Translations under genes and position numbers: made by a program
NCBI GenBank assembly: GCA_045863195.1
Contig: BTUI01000002.1
Coordinates: forward strand, 124,001 to 188,000
DNA: 64,000 nt
Direction: 5' to 3'
From: W-Chloroflexi-9 sp045863195
GTDB taxonomy: Bacteria; Chloroflexota; Dehalococcoidia; UBA2979
In this document: one piece after another, positions 32,318 to 41,133 of the stretch
Numbering within the stretch: the first letter of the stretch is position 1
How the letters are laid out: each line of letters opens with the position of its first letter
Notes under the pieces: model-generated
Database searches by the model: none
Seen by the model: the letters and a program-made list of their open reading frames with translations, nothing else
What the model was told of the DNA's origin: nothing

Positions 32318-33202
32318 TCAGTCGTTCGGGCGCGGTGGCGGTGGCGGGCCGAGGAACTCCCGGATCGCGGCCACGGTCGCCTCGGTCTGGTCGTGGTGGA
32401 GCCAGTGGCCGGCATCCTGGATCACCACGGTGCGCGAGTCCTGGAAGAAGTCGTCCAGCGGCTGCTCCAGGAACGACTTCCGCTTGAAGTGCGACTCCGA
32501 ACCCACGAGGTGGAGGACAGGGGACGGGATGTTTCGCCAGAACCCCGCCATCTCCTTCGGGCTCATCTCCACCGGGGTGCGGCCCCGCACCCACGGGTCG
32601 AACTTCCACACCCAGCCGCCATCGATCGAGTGCGTCCCCCACCGCGCGAGGTGCTCCGCCATCTCCTGCGTCAGCGCCTTGTTCGCCTCGCGGACACGCT
32701 CGACCGCCGCCTCGAAGGAGGGGTAGACGCGCGGGGTCTGCTGCTCCATCGCGCGGGTGCGCATTGCCCAGGCGCGCATGCGCTCCGGGGTCATCTCGTG
32801 CATGTGCTCGTCCATGCGCGCGCCCGCGCCCTCAATCGCCACGATCTTCTCGAAGCGCTCCGGGAACGTGCCGGCGGTGAGCAGGGAGATCGCGCCGCCG
32901 AAGGAGTGGCCGACCACCCGGGCGCGACCGCCGTGCAGGTCGATGAGCGCGGCGAGGTCGAGGATGTGGTCGCCGAGGGCGTAGTGCGCGCCCACGGCCC
33001 ACTGCGAGTCGCCGTGCCCGCGGAGGTCGCACGCGACGACGTGGTACTCGTCCCGGAACGCCTCCGCGATGCGGTCCCAGTTGCGCGAGTGGTCGCGCCC
33101 CCCATGCACGAGGATCAGCGGCGGGTTCGCGGCGCTACCCCAGGTCCAGTAGGCCAGACGGAGGCGCTGCGACTGGTAGAAATGCTGCCACGGCTCGGAC
33201 AC
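32318..33202 (-). CDS. Alpha/beta hydrolase
   Basis: A 294-aa alpha/beta hydrolase starting at GTG 33202. The oxyanion region is LILVHGGRDHSRNW, the nucleophile elbow VVGHSFGGA (Ser100), an acid in the loop near HLVGSESHF, and the catalytic His in QDAGHWLHHDQ. Substrate unknown; the family covers esterases, haloalkane dehalogenases and C-C hydrolases. It lies 81 bp upstream of accDA on the same strand and is divergent from the kinase fusion gene. Confidence 0.85.
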   Translation of the reverse strand: MSEPWQHFYQSQRLRLAYWTWGSAANPPLILVHGGRDHSRNWDRIAEAFRDEYHVVACDLRGHGDSQWAVGAHYALGDHILDLAALIDLHGGRARVVGHSFGGAISLLTAGTFPERFEKIVAIEGAGARMDEHMHEMTPERMRAWAMRTRAMEQQTPRVYPSFEAAVERVREANKALTQEMAEHLARWGTHSIDGGWVWKFDPWVRGRTPVEMSPKEMAGFWRNIPSPVLHLVGSESHFKRKSFLEQPLDDFFQDSRTVVIQDAGHWLHHDQTEATVAAIREFLGPPPPPRPND

Positions 33203-33304
33203 AGGGCGGCTCCCGGAGAGGTGTTCTGGTGGTGGTCAGGGGCGCGAGCGTAGCAGAGGCGCCGCCCTCGATCCGCGTCCCTTGCCGGAGCCCGGCCGCC
33301 TCCA

Positions 33305-33310
33305 TACCGT
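33305..33310 (+). promoter_or_regulatory. TACCGT -10-like element, leaderless start of the kinase fusion gene
   Basis: TACCGT ends 6 nt before the GTG at 33317; no Shine-Dalgarno sequence. Confidence 0.5.
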
Positions 33311-33316
33311 CGATCC

Positions 33317-34939
33317 GTGAGCGAGCCCACCGACCCCACACCCGCCCCCGAGGACGACGCGCTGCCCGCCTTCGTGCGCGGCCTGCTGCAGCCCTCCGCC
33401 TACCCGCACCGCCCCGCGTCCGTTTCCCTGGTGCAGACGCACATCTCGTACGTCTTTCTCGCCGGTGACCTGGTCTACAAGGCGAAGAAGCCGGTGAACT
33501 TCGGCTTCATCGACCAGGTTGCGTTCGAGGCGCGCGAGCGCCACGCGCGCCAGGAGGTGACGCTGAACCGGCGCCTTGCCCCGGACGTCTACCTCGACGT
33601 CGTGCCGGTCGTGGAGCGTGCCGGCGGTGGCTTCGCCGTGGACGTGACGCCCGAGGCCGGCGACCGCGTGGTGGAGTGGGCCGTGAAGATGCGACGGCTC
33701 CCGGACGACCGCACGCTGGACCGGCTGATCGCCGCGGACGCCGTGCCCCACGACCTCCCGGAGCGCATCGCGCAGCGCCTCGTGACGTTCCACGATGCCG
33801 CGCGCGTGGTGGCGAACGACCCCGCCTTCGCCGGCGCGGAGGGCGAGCGCAACTGGTGGGCGCGCGAGTACCGCGAGGCCGAGCCGAACATCGGCGGGAC
33901 CTGGCGCGCGGACGACGCGCTCCACCTGCGCGAGTTCATCGACGCGTTCATCGAGCGCGAATCGGCGCTGTTCGACGAGCGGCTCGCGGCGGGACGCGTG
34001 GTGGAGGGCCACGGTGACCTGCACGCGAAGCACATCTACACACTCGGCCCGCGCGCCGAGGATCTCGTGATCGTCGACTGCATCGAGTTCACGGAGTGGT
34101 TCCACTTCCGCTACCTGGACGTGGGCTACGACCTCGCGTTCCTCGCCATGGATCTGGAGGCGCGCGGCCGCCGCGACCTGGGCGATGAGGTCGCCGGGCG
34201 CTACCTCGCCGCGACGGCGGACGAGACGCTGGGCGTCCTCCAGCCGCTCCACCGCGCGTTCCGCGCGTTTGTCCGCGGCAAGGTGGAGTCGATCGGCGCG
34301 AACGCGCCGGAGGTGCCGGCCGCGCAGCGTGCCGATCTCGCCGCCTCCGCCGCCGCGTACTTCCGCCTGGCGACCGAGTTCACCCGCCGTGTGGCGTCGC
34401 CCTGCCTCATCCTGCTGTCGGGCCCATCCGGCACCGGCAAGTCGACCGTCGGTGCGACGCTCGCGGCGCGCATCGGGGCGGCGTACGTCTCCTCGGACGC
34501 CGTCCGGAAGGCGCTGGCCGGAGTCCCGCCGCGCTCGCATGGCCACGAGGCGGCGCTGTACACGGCCGGCATGACCGAGCGCACGTACGCGGAGGTCCGT
34601 CGTCGTGCCGCGGCGCACCTCGCGGCCGGGCGCGCCGTGGTGGTGGACGCCGTCCACGGCCGAGCGGAGGACCGCGAGGCGGCGCGCGCCGTGGCACGGG
34701 CGGCCGGGGTGCCATCGCTCCTCGTGGCGCTCAACCTCTCGGCCGAGGTGGCGCTCGCGCGCATCGAGGCGCGGCAGCACGACCCGCTCGCGATCTCGGA
34801 CGCCACGGCGGAGGTATACCGACGCCAGGTGGAGTCGTTCGACGCGATCCGCAGCATCGAGGGCGACTACCTGGCGCTGGACGCCGCGCAGCCACTGATC
34901 GCGCTGGTCGACGAGATCGAGCCGGCGCTCCCGCGCTGA
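33317..34939 (+). CDS. Aminoglycoside-phosphotransferase-like domain fused to P-loop kinase
   Basis: A 540-aa two-domain protein from GTG. Residues ~10-335 resemble the APH/choline kinase fold, with Brenner-like VVEGHGDLHAKHIY near 230 and VIVDCIEFTEWFHFRYLDVGYDLAFLAMDLE-type metal-binding region at about 248-278. Residues ~355-540 are an AAA_33/gluconate-kinase-like P-loop domain with Walker A LLSGPSGTGKSTVGATL at about 370. Such fusions are common in bacteria but their substrate is unknown. A resistance role should not be assumed. A bulged hairpin follows the stop. Confidence 0.85.
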   Translation: MSEPTDPTPAPEDDALPAFVRGLLQPSAYPHRPASVSLVQTHISYVFLAGDLVYKAKKPVNFGFIDQVAFEARERHARQEVTLNRRLAPDVYLDVVPVVERAGGGFAVDVTPEAGDRVVEWAVKMRRLPDDRTLDRLIAADAVPHDLPERIAQRLVTFHDAARVVANDPAFAGAEGERNWWAREYREAEPNIGGTWRADDALHLREFIDAFIERESALFDERLAAGRVVEGHGDLHAKHIYTLGPRAEDLVIVDCIEFTEWFHFRYLDVGYDLAFLAMDLEARGRRDLGDEVAGRYLAATADETLGVLQPLHRAFRAFVRGKVESIGANAPEVPAAQRADLAASAAAYFRLATEFTRRVASPCLILLSGPSGTGKSTVGATLAARIGAAYVSSDAVRKALAGVPPRSHGHEAALYTAGMTERTYAEVRRRAAAHLAAGRAVVVDAVHGRAEDREAARAVARAAGVPSLLVALNLSAEVALARIEARQHDPLAISDATAEVYRRQVESFDAIRSIEGDYLALDAAQPLIALVDEIEPALPR

Positions 34940-34941
34940 AC

Positions 34942-34960
34942 GTCCCCCGCCACGCGGGAC
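34942..34960 (+). terminator. Weak hairpin after the kinase fusion gene
   Basis: GTCCC and GGGAC flank a short GC-rich segment that can pair further with one bulge. It begins 3 bp after the stop. No T-run; termination is possible but uncertain. Confidence 0.3.
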
Positions 34961-35038
34961 TCGTGCACCCTCACATCCGCCGCCCGCTGTCGTACCGTGC
35001 AGGGGTAGCGCCAAGCATGGCGAGCGTAGAGGTGCACG

Positions 35039-35272
35039 ATGAACTTCCTGAAGTGGATCGGCCGCGGGATCGTCACCCGGATCGCGATGATGACGCGGCT
35101 CCTGCCGTTCCCACCCCACCGGCGTGACCCCGCGACCTCCGCGAAGACCCAGGTGGAGCCGATCCAGCGGTCCGCGCCGCCGCCGACCGCGACCGGTTCC
35201 GGCGAGGTGCCGGGCGACCAGCACCACGTTAGCCCGGCGCCCGATATGGAACGGGGCCACCCGAAGCGGTAG
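35039..35272 (+). CDS. Small hypothetical protein, basic amphipathic N-terminus
   Basis: A 77-aa ORF with a GAGGTG Shine-Dalgarno sequence. It begins MNFLKWIGRGIVTRIAMM, an amphipathic or membrane-associating helix, and continues as a Pro/Ser/Thr-rich tail without Cys. No family recognized. If it is not a gene, the stretch 34940-35305 is a 366-bp intergenic region otherwise holding only the small hairpin and a TACCGT hexamer near 34992. Confidence 0.4.
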   Translation: MNFLKWIGRGIVTRIAMMTRLLPFPPHRRDPATSAKTQVEPIQRSAPPPTATGSGEVPGDQHHVSPAPDMERGHPKR

Positions 35273-35305
35273 CCTCCCGACGCACCCTCTCGATCGGAGA
35301 CCGCC

Positions 35306-36457
35306 GTGCCTGAGAGCCTCTCGCCCGAACTGGTCGCGCTCCGCGACCGTATTCGCACCTTCGTGGAGCAGGACCTCCGCCCGCTCGAAGCGGGGATCGA
35401 GGAGGAGGGGCCGGTGCCGGAGGAGATCCGGCGGCGCGTCCGCGAGCGCTCGAAGGAACTCGGGCTGTTCGGGATGACGCAGCCGGTGGAGTTTGGCGGC
35501 ACGGAGGCGGGGCCGCTGGCGATGACGGTGGCGCGCGAGACGCTGGCCGCCGGCAACACGCCGCTCTCCCGCTTCGTTTTCGGGCCGGACCCCGGCCTCC
35601 TGCGCCGCGCGGAGGGCGACCTGCGCACCCGCTACCGCGAGCCCGTGCTGGCGGGCGAGAAGACGTGGTCGTTCGCCTTCACCGAGCCCAGCGGCCCCGG
35701 CGCACCGGCCAAGCCCACGTGGGCGACACGCGATGGTGATCACCTGGTCGTGACCGGCCGCAAGTCGTTCGTCACCGGTGGTGCGGCCGCCGACTTCTTC
35801 GCGACGCTCGTGAACGTCGATGAAGGCCCGGAAGGGCCGGGTGGCACCGCGATGCTGCTGATCGACAGCAACCTCCCCGGCGTGAAGATCGACCGCGCCT
35901 TCCGCAGCATGGAGGGCGGCGGGCACGTCGAACTCTCCTTCGACGCGGTGCGCGTCCCCATGGCGAACCTACTCGGCAAGATCGGCGAGGGGATGCCGCG
36001 CGCGATGGGGAACATCGGCGAGGAGCGCATGGCCTCCGCGGCGTCCGCGTGCGGCATCGCGCTGTGGACCGTGGAGTACGTCACGAAGCACATCACCGGC
36101 GGCCATCGCGCCGGCGGCCGCCTCGCGGACCGCGAGGGCGTGCGGCTGCGCTACGCCGACCTGCGCATCGAGACCTACGCCGCGCGCGCGACGCTGTACC
36201 GTACGGCGCGCCTGGCGGAGTCCGGCGCGGACGTGATGAACGAGGGCGCCGCGGCGAAGGTGTTCTGCACGGAGGTCGCGAGCCGCGTGGTGGACGGCGC
36301 GCTGCAGCTCGTCGGCGGGCAGGCACTGATCGTCGGCCACCCGCTGGAGGCGATGTACCGCCGCGTCCGCTCCATGCGGCTGGCCGGCGGCGCGTCCGAC
36401 ATCCTGCGGCTCGGGGTCGCGCGCGGCATCGTCGAGTTCGACGCCGGCTTGCTCTAG
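35306..36457 (+). CDS. Acyl-CoA dehydrogenase
   Basis: A 383-aa flavoprotein from GTG 35306 with CGGAGA Shine-Dalgarno. The family order is visible: an N-terminal helical domain, the FAD/substrate region SFAFTEPSGPGAPAKPTWATRDGDHL, GRKSFVTGGAAADFF, a middle beta-barrel, and a C-terminal helical domain with QLVGGQALIVGHPLEAMYRRVRSMRLAGGASDILRLGVAR-type ending. The catalytic Glu of straight-chain enzymes is not evident in the usual ME place near the C-terminus, where LAGGASDI occurs; specificity is open. It probably belongs with the CoA-transferase and enoyl-CoA hydratase genes further along as acyl-CoA metabolism. Confidence 0.9.
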   Translation: MPESLSPELVALRDRIRTFVEQDLRPLEAGIEEEGPVPEEIRRRVRERSKELGLFGMTQPVEFGGTEAGPLAMTVARETLAAGNTPLSRFVFGPDPGLLRRAEGDLRTRYREPVLAGEKTWSFAFTEPSGPGAPAKPTWATRDGDHLVVTGRKSFVTGGAAADFFATLVNVDEGPEGPGGTAMLLIDSNLPGVKIDRAFRSMEGGGHVELSFDAVRVPMANLLGKIGEGMPRAMGNIGEERMASAASACGIALWTVEYVTKHITGGHRAGGRLADREGVRLRYADLRIETYAARATLYRTARLAESGADVMNEGAAAKVFCTEVASRVVDGALQLVGGQALIVGHPLEAMYRRVRSMRLAGGASDILRLGVARGIVEFDAGLL

Positions 36458-36478
36458 CCGCCCCACGAGGGCTGCCGC

Positions 36479-37228
36479 GTGCGGATCGTCTCGTGGAACA
36501 TCCGCGCCGGCGGCGGCCGGCGTGTCGAGGCGATCGCCGAACAGGTCGCGGCGTGGGCGCCGGACATCCTGGTCTGCCTGGAGGCGAGGGGAACGGCGCC
36601 CGGCCGGCGCCTCGCGGAACGCCTCGCCGAGGGCGGCCTGGCGCACCAGCGCGCCACCGCTGACCCGGCCTCGCCCGCCACGAACGCGGTGCTGGTCGCC
36701 TCCCGCTGGCCGCTCGCCCCGGCGCGGCTGCGGGGCGGCCCCGCCGAGCCGCGCCGCTGGCTCCCCGTGCGCGTCGCCGCGCCGCTCGAGGCGGGTGGCC
36801 CGCTCACCCTCGGTGCCATGCACGTGCCGAACTTCGTCCCGGACCGGCGGCGCAAGTTCGCCTACCTCGACGCTGTCCACGCGCTCGCGCGGGGCTGGCG
36901 AGGCGGCCCGGCGCTGCTGCTGGGTGACACGAACACCGGCCGCGCGTGGTGGGACGAGGAGTCGCCGGTGTTCGACGCGCGGCACGACGCCTGGATGGTG
37001 GCGATGGCGGAGGCGGGCTGGCCGGACATCTTCCGGGCGCACCACCCGGAGGCGCGTGAGTTCACGTGGTACTCGCCGAACCGGGGTAACGGCTTTCGCC
37101 TGGACCAGGCGTTCGTGAACCGGGCACTCGCGCCGCGCGTCCGCTCGGTGCGTCACGCCTGGGGCGGGGACGGCGCACGGCGGGAGGCGCTCTCCGACCA
37201 TGCCGCGCTCATCCTCGACCTGTCGTAG
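36479..37228 (+). CDS. Endonuclease/exonuclease/phosphatase (EEP) family protein
   Basis: A 249-aa protein from GTG 36479. The EEP core is seen in IVSWNIRAGGGRRVEAI (Asn), DILVCLEARG (Glu), LLLGDTNTGRAWWD (Asp and Asn) and a terminal RREALSDHAALILDL (Asp-His). These are the metal-binding and catalytic residues of the exonuclease III/DNase I fold. Whether it acts on DNA, RNA or phosphoesters is unclear; a DNA/RNA repair nuclease is most likely. It starts 21 bp after the acyl-CoA dehydrogenase gene. Confidence 0.85.
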   Translation: MRIVSWNIRAGGGRRVEAIAEQVAAWAPDILVCLEARGTAPGRRLAERLAEGGLAHQRATADPASPATNAVLVASRWPLAPARLRGGPAEPRRWLPVRVAAPLEAGGPLTLGAMHVPNFVPDRRRKFAYLDAVHALARGWRGGPALLLGDTNTGRAWWDEESPVFDARHDAWMVAMAEAGWPDIFRAHHPEAREFTWYSPNRGNGFRLDQAFVNRALAPRVRSVRHAWGGDGARREALSDHAALILDLS

Positions 37229-37260
37229 CGGCCCGCCGAGGACGGTAGACGCGGCGGGAG

Positions 37261-37266
37261 TAGAAT
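37261..37266 (+). promoter_or_regulatory. TAGAAT -10-like hexamer before the NUDIX gene
   Basis: TAGAAT lies 28 nt upstream of the ATG at 37295, with a GGAGGGG Shine-Dalgarno sequence in the leader: a conventional leadered promoter. Confidence 0.45.
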
Positions 37267-37294
37267 CCGCGCGTCCGAGGATGGAGGGGACGCG

Positions 37295-37903
37295 ATGCGC
37301 TACTGCCCGAACTGCTCGCTGCCGCTGACGACGAAGTTCGATGGGGGGCGCGACCGCCTGGCCTGCCCGGACTCCTCCTGCGGGTTCATCCACTTCGGCA
37401 ACTTCTCCATCGGCGCGGCCGCCGTCGTGATGCGGGAGAACCGCGCGCTGCTGATCCAGCGCGGCCAGAACCCGGGCCGCGGCTCCTGGCAGATCCCCGG
37501 CGGATACGTGGAGCACGACGAGCCGATCCTCGAAGCGGTGGAGCGCGAGGTGCTGGAGGAGGCGAACGTCGTCGCGAAGGCGCGCGACGTGATCGCGTTC
37601 CGCCACTCCATCGGCGGCTCCATCGGCGGGCCGAGCACGAACCTCTACGTGGTGTTCCGCCTCGACTACGTGGAAGGGGAGCCGTCCTACGACAACGACG
37701 AGGTGATCGGGGCGGGCTTCTACAGCATCGACGAGATGGCGCAGATGGAGGGGGTACAGGGCCTCTCCCGCTGGGCGATCGACAAGGCGATGCGCGCGGC
37801 CGGGCTGAAGGGGCTGCACCCGGAGAACGGTCAGACCTCCATGCCGGCGCGCCCGGGCTGGCAGCTGTTTGGGCTCCACCACGGCGATCCCGACCTGATG
37901 TAG
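37295..37903 (+). CDS. NUDIX hydrolase with N-terminal zinc ribbon (NudC-like)
   Basis: A 202-aa protein with a Cys4 zinc ribbon, C4, C7, C24, C29 (YCPNCS and ACPDSSC), followed by the NUDIX domain. The NUDIX box reads GGYVEHDEPILEAVEREVLE, continuing EANV: Ala replaces the usual final Gly but the metal-binding REVLEE core is intact. Such ribbon-NUDIX proteins hydrolyse nucleoside diphosphate derivatives such as NADH or ADP-ribose. The substrate is uncertain because the NudC signature SQPWPFPQS is not seen. Confidence 0.88.
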   Translation: MRYCPNCSLPLTTKFDGGRDRLACPDSSCGFIHFGNFSIGAAAVVMRENRALLIQRGQNPGRGSWQIPGGYVEHDEPILEAVEREVLEEANVVAKARDVIAFRHSIGGSIGGPSTNLYVVFRLDYVEGEPSYDNDEVIGAGFYSIDEMAQMEGVQGLSRWAIDKAMRAAGLKGLHPENGQTSMPARPGWQLFGLHHGDPDLM

Positions 37904-37943
37904 CGCGGGCCGGGTGTCCGCGTATGGCGCTTGTGGTGGCCGG

Positions 37944-37952
37944 TGGTAGAGT
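37944..37952 (+). promoter_or_regulatory. Extended -10 (TGGTAGAGT) before MFS gene
   Basis: TGG plus TAGAGT forms an extended -10 element about 60 nt before the MFS start, which has an AAGAAGG Shine-Dalgarno sequence. No -35 box stands out. Confidence 0.4.
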
Positions 37953-38012
37953 GACCCTTGCCGTGAACGTCAGGGTAAGACGTCGCGGACACGTCACGCG
38001 AAGAAGGCCAAC

Positions 38013-39404
38013 ATGACCACGAGCGCCACGCCGGGAGACAACACCGCCTTCCTGGACCAGTCCCCGCCCGCGACGCTCGAACGGCCCGCCGCCCCACCCC
38101 GTCCTCAGCCCGGCCCCGGTGGCCCCGGTGGATACCGAGGTGGCCCCGGGGCGCCAAAGGCGAAGTTCTCGATCAGCACGTTCAAGTCGCTGGGCGACCC
38201 GAACTACCGGTGGTTCTTCATCTCTCTGCTGGGACACTTCGCGGCGATGAACATGCAGATGTTCATCCGCGGGTACCTCGTCTTCCAGATGACCGGCTCG
38301 TACGCCATGCTCGGCGTGATCTCACTCGCGAACGCGATCCCGGGCCTGCTCTTCTCGCTCGTCGGCGGCGTGATCGCCGACAACGTGCGCTCCAAGAAGC
38401 GCGTGGTGGAACTCGCCCAGGCGACGAACGTGGTGAACGTCGCGACCATCGCCGTCCTCATCGCGACCGGGCGGCTGGAGGTGTGGCACCTCGTGGCCGC
38501 GGCCGTGGTCCAGGGCGCGGTGATGTCGCTGATGATGCCGTCCCGCCAGATCCTGACTTCGGACGTGGTCGGCTTCGACCGCCTGATGAACGCGCTGGCG
38601 CTCAACAACGCCGCCATGAACGTGACGCGCCTGGGCATGCCGGCGCTGGGCGGCGTGGTGTTCGGGCTGGTGAACTCCGGCTCCGGCATCGATGGCGGCG
38701 AGTGGATCTACGGGATCATGTGCTTCACCTACTTCGTCTCCTTCGCCGCGATGATCCCGGTGCAGGTGCCGGAGAACACGCAGCAGCGTGGGAAGCGCAC
38801 CATGCGTTCCTCCTTCGCGGAACTGGGGATGGGGTTCTCCTACATCGGCCGTGACAAGACGGTCATGATGCTCCTGCTCGTGAACCTCGTCATCGTCATG
38901 GGCTCCATGCCCTACCTGCAGCTGCTTCCCGGCTTCGTGGACGAGGTGCTGGACGCGAAGGCGGGTGGCCTGGGCTTCTTGATGAGCATCCAGGGCGTCG
39001 GCTCGCTGGTCGGCTCGCTCGTCATCGCCTCGATGCCGAGCCGCAACCGCGGCCGGATGCTGATGCTGTCCTCGATCCTGCTCGCCGCCTCGCTGATCGC
39101 CTTCTCGGCGTCGTCCTGGTTCTGGGTCACCGCCGTGGTGCTCATCATCGTCGGCGTCGGCCAGGCGGGCCGCATGTCGCTGAGCCAGGTGCTGGTGCAG
39201 ACCTACTCGGAGGAGGAATACCGCGGCCGCGTGCAGTCCATCTACATGATGGAGATGAGCATCGTGAACGTCGGCACCTTCCTCGTCGGCCTGCTCGCGA
39301 ACGTCGTTGGCCCGCAGTGGGCGATCGGCGGGACCTCCGTGGCGATGCTCGTCTTCGTGGTCGGGATCTGGTTCTTCGTCCCGAAGATGCGGCAGCTGGC
39401 GTAG
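38013..39404 (+). CDS. MFS transporter (EntS/MFS_3-like)
   Basis: A 463-aa permease. A cytosolic Pro/Gly-rich N-terminal tail of about 50 residues is followed by twelve predicted helices, the first starting FFISLLGHFAAMNMQMF. The loop 2-3 MFS motif is GGVIADNVRSKKRVVELAQ. The pattern resembles the MFS_3 group, which includes siderophore and drug exporters. It is followed by an ABC importer on the same strand. Substrate unknown. Confidence 0.88.
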   Translation: MTTSATPGDNTAFLDQSPPATLERPAAPPRPQPGPGGPGGYRGGPGAPKAKFSISTFKSLGDPNYRWFFISLLGHFAAMNMQMFIRGYLVFQMTGSYAMLGVISLANAIPGLLFSLVGGVIADNVRSKKRVVELAQATNVVNVATIAVLIATGRLEVWHLVAAAVVQGAVMSLMMPSRQILTSDVVGFDRLMNALALNNAAMNVTRLGMPALGGVVFGLVNSGSGIDGGEWIYGIMCFTYFVSFAAMIPVQVPENTQQRGKRTMRSSFAELGMGFSYIGRDKTVMMLLLVNLVIVMGSMPYLQLLPGFVDEVLDAKAGGLGFLMSIQGVGSLVGSLVIASMPSRNRGRMLMLSSILLAASLIAFSASSWFWVTAVVLIIVGVGQAGRMSLSQVLVQTYSEEEYRGRVQSIYMMEMSIVNVGTFLVGLLANVVGPQWAIGGTSVAMLVFVVGIWFFVPKMRQLA

Positions 39405-39496
39405 CGTCACGAGGCTACTCGCCCGCTCCGAGGGTGGACGGGGGCGGCGCGGGATAGCACACTCGGCCCACGACCGAGGGCTCGTGGGACGGCGCT

Positions 39497-41128
39497 GTGG
39501 TACGCGAGATGACGGCTGGTGGATGGCGACGCGCGACCCCCGCGCTCGTCCTCGTGGTGCCCGCGGCGCTGGCGATCCTCGGCGTCCTCGTGCTCTCTGC
39601 GTTCGCGCCGGCTGGCCCGTGGCGTGACACCTGGGAGGCGTCCGCGAGCGCGACCGAGCGAGCCCGCGCCGGCGCGTACGCCTCCACCCACCACCTCCGC
39701 GAGGCCGCGCGCACCGAGGCGTTCCGGGAGGGTCTGGCGGCGTCCTCCGGCATCGGCGCGGCTGGTGCGCTCCTCGCCGTGACGCTCGGCTTGCCCGCCT
39801 CCGCCCTCATCGCGCGGCGTCCGTTCACCGGCATCGGTGTGCTGCGGACGGCGCTCCTGCTCCCGCTGGCGCTACCGCCGCTGGCGGTGGCGCTCGGCCT
39901 GCGCCGAGTTGCCGGCACCGAGGGCTGGCTCGCCCTCGATCCAGGCGTCGCCGCCGTGTCCGTCGTCGTGGCGACGCACGCGCTGTACGGCGTGGCGCTG
40001 GCGACGTGGCTGTGCGGCGATGCATGGTCGCGGGTGAACGCGCGCTCCACCGAGGCGGCGCGCATCCTCGGCGGGCGGCCGTGGGGCGCGTGGCGCGCCA
40101 CCGTCTGGCCGGTGATCCGGCCAGCGGTGCGTGCGGTGGCCGCGCTGACCTTCGCCTCCGGGTTCGTGTCCGTGGTCGCGATCCTGGTCGCCGGCGATGG
40201 ACGGCTCTCGACGCTCGACACGCTGGTGGCCGGCGATGGCGTGGTCGCGCACCTGGCGGTGTACGGCCTGGTGAACGCCGCCGTCCTTGGCGTGGCCACC
40301 CGCTTCGCGTGGCCACGCCCGCGCGGCCGCCAGTACCCCGTGCGGACGTTGCGAGGGCTGCCGCTGGCGGCCGGCTGGCTGGCGGCGCTGACGGTGGTCG
40401 CCGTGACGGTCGCCTCGTTCCTCGGACTCGCCGCCGGAGCCGTGACGCCGGCGGAGGCGGACGTGGCGCCGGTGGACGTCTTCGTCGGGCTGTTCGAGCC
40501 GGTCGCGTCCGGTGGGGCGCGTGAGCCACTGCTGCGGTCGGTTGTCTACGCCGCGGCAGCGACGACCGGCGCAGTGCTCCTGGCGGCCTCCGCCGCGCGC
40601 ATCGTCCGCTCCGGCGACCGCGGGGTGCGCGGCCTCGCCCGTGCCGCCCTGCTCGTGCCCGCCGTCCTCGCGCCCGCCTCGGTCGCCCTCGCGCTCCGCG
40701 AGGCGCTGTCGTTGCGCTCGGAGCCAGCGCTCGTCGCGGGTGTCGCGGTCCTCCTCGCGTTCCCGCTGGCGCTGCGCGTGGCGGCGAGCGTGCCGCTGGA
40801 GGGCAGCACCGCCTCGGACGCCGCGCGCCTGCTCGGAGCGTCGCGGTTCGGTGCCTGGCGCACGTTGCGCCTGCGCGCCAGCCTGCCAGCGCTGGTGGCG
40901 GCGGCGGGCGTCACGCTCGCCTTCGCGCTGGGCGAAGCCGCCGCGACGCCCCGACTCGTCGCGGGCGGCGACGAAACGCTCGCCGTGCGCGCGCTGCGCG
41001 AGGCCACCTCGCCCGGCACCCCAGCGAGCGCGTACGCAGCGGCGCTGCTGCTGGCGATGCCCGGCGCCCTCCTCTTCCTCGGTTCCTGGCGCTGGTGGCG
41101 TTCCGCCTCCGGCGGGCGGCAGGGGTAG
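39497..41128 (+). CDS. ABC importer permease, two fused BPD domains (ThiP/FbpB-like)
   Basis: A 543-aa permease with about twelve membrane helices starting at GTG 39497 (ATG 39509 is an alternative). Two copies of the inner-membrane importer domain are present. The EAA-type loops that contact the ATPase are STEAARILGGRPWGAWRATVWP (about residue 188) and TASDAARLLGASRFGAWRTLRL (about 440). This double arrangement is typical of thiamine, Fe(III) and related importers. The ATPase gene follows 5 bp after the stop. No periplasmic binding protein gene is in the window, so the ligand cannot be named. Confidence 0.85.
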   Translation: MVREMTAGGWRRATPALVLVVPAALAILGVLVLSAFAPAGPWRDTWEASASATERARAGAYASTHHLREAARTEAFREGLAASSGIGAAGALLAVTLGLPASALIARRPFTGIGVLRTALLLPLALPPLAVALGLRRVAGTEGWLALDPGVAAVSVVVATHALYGVALATWLCGDAWSRVNARSTEAARILGGRPWGAWRATVWPVIRPAVRAVAALTFASGFVSVVAILVAGDGRLSTLDTLVAGDGVVAHLAVYGLVNAAVLGVATRFAWPRPRGRQYPVRTLRGLPLAAGWLAALTVVAVTVASFLGLAAGAVTPAEADVAPVDVFVGLFEPVASGGAREPLLRSVVYAAAATTGAVLLAASAARIVRSGDRGVRGLARAALLVPAVLAPASVALALREALSLRSEPALVAGVAVLLAFPLALRVAASVPLEGSTASDAARLLGASRFGAWRTLRLRASLPALVAAAGVTLAFALGEAAATPRLVAGGDETLAVRALREATSPGTPASAYAAALLLAMPGALLFLGSWRWWRSASGGRQG

Positions 41129-41133
41129 CGCGC

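Noticed and set aside
33317..34350. Aminoglycoside resistance gene
   Set aside because: The domain shares the APH fold, but this fusion with a P-loop kinase is a common housekeeping-type protein of unknown substrate.
33236..35926. 896-codon open frame on the minus strand
   Set aside because: Antisense to the kinase fusion and acyl-CoA dehydrogenase; no motifs, His/Arg/Val-rich.
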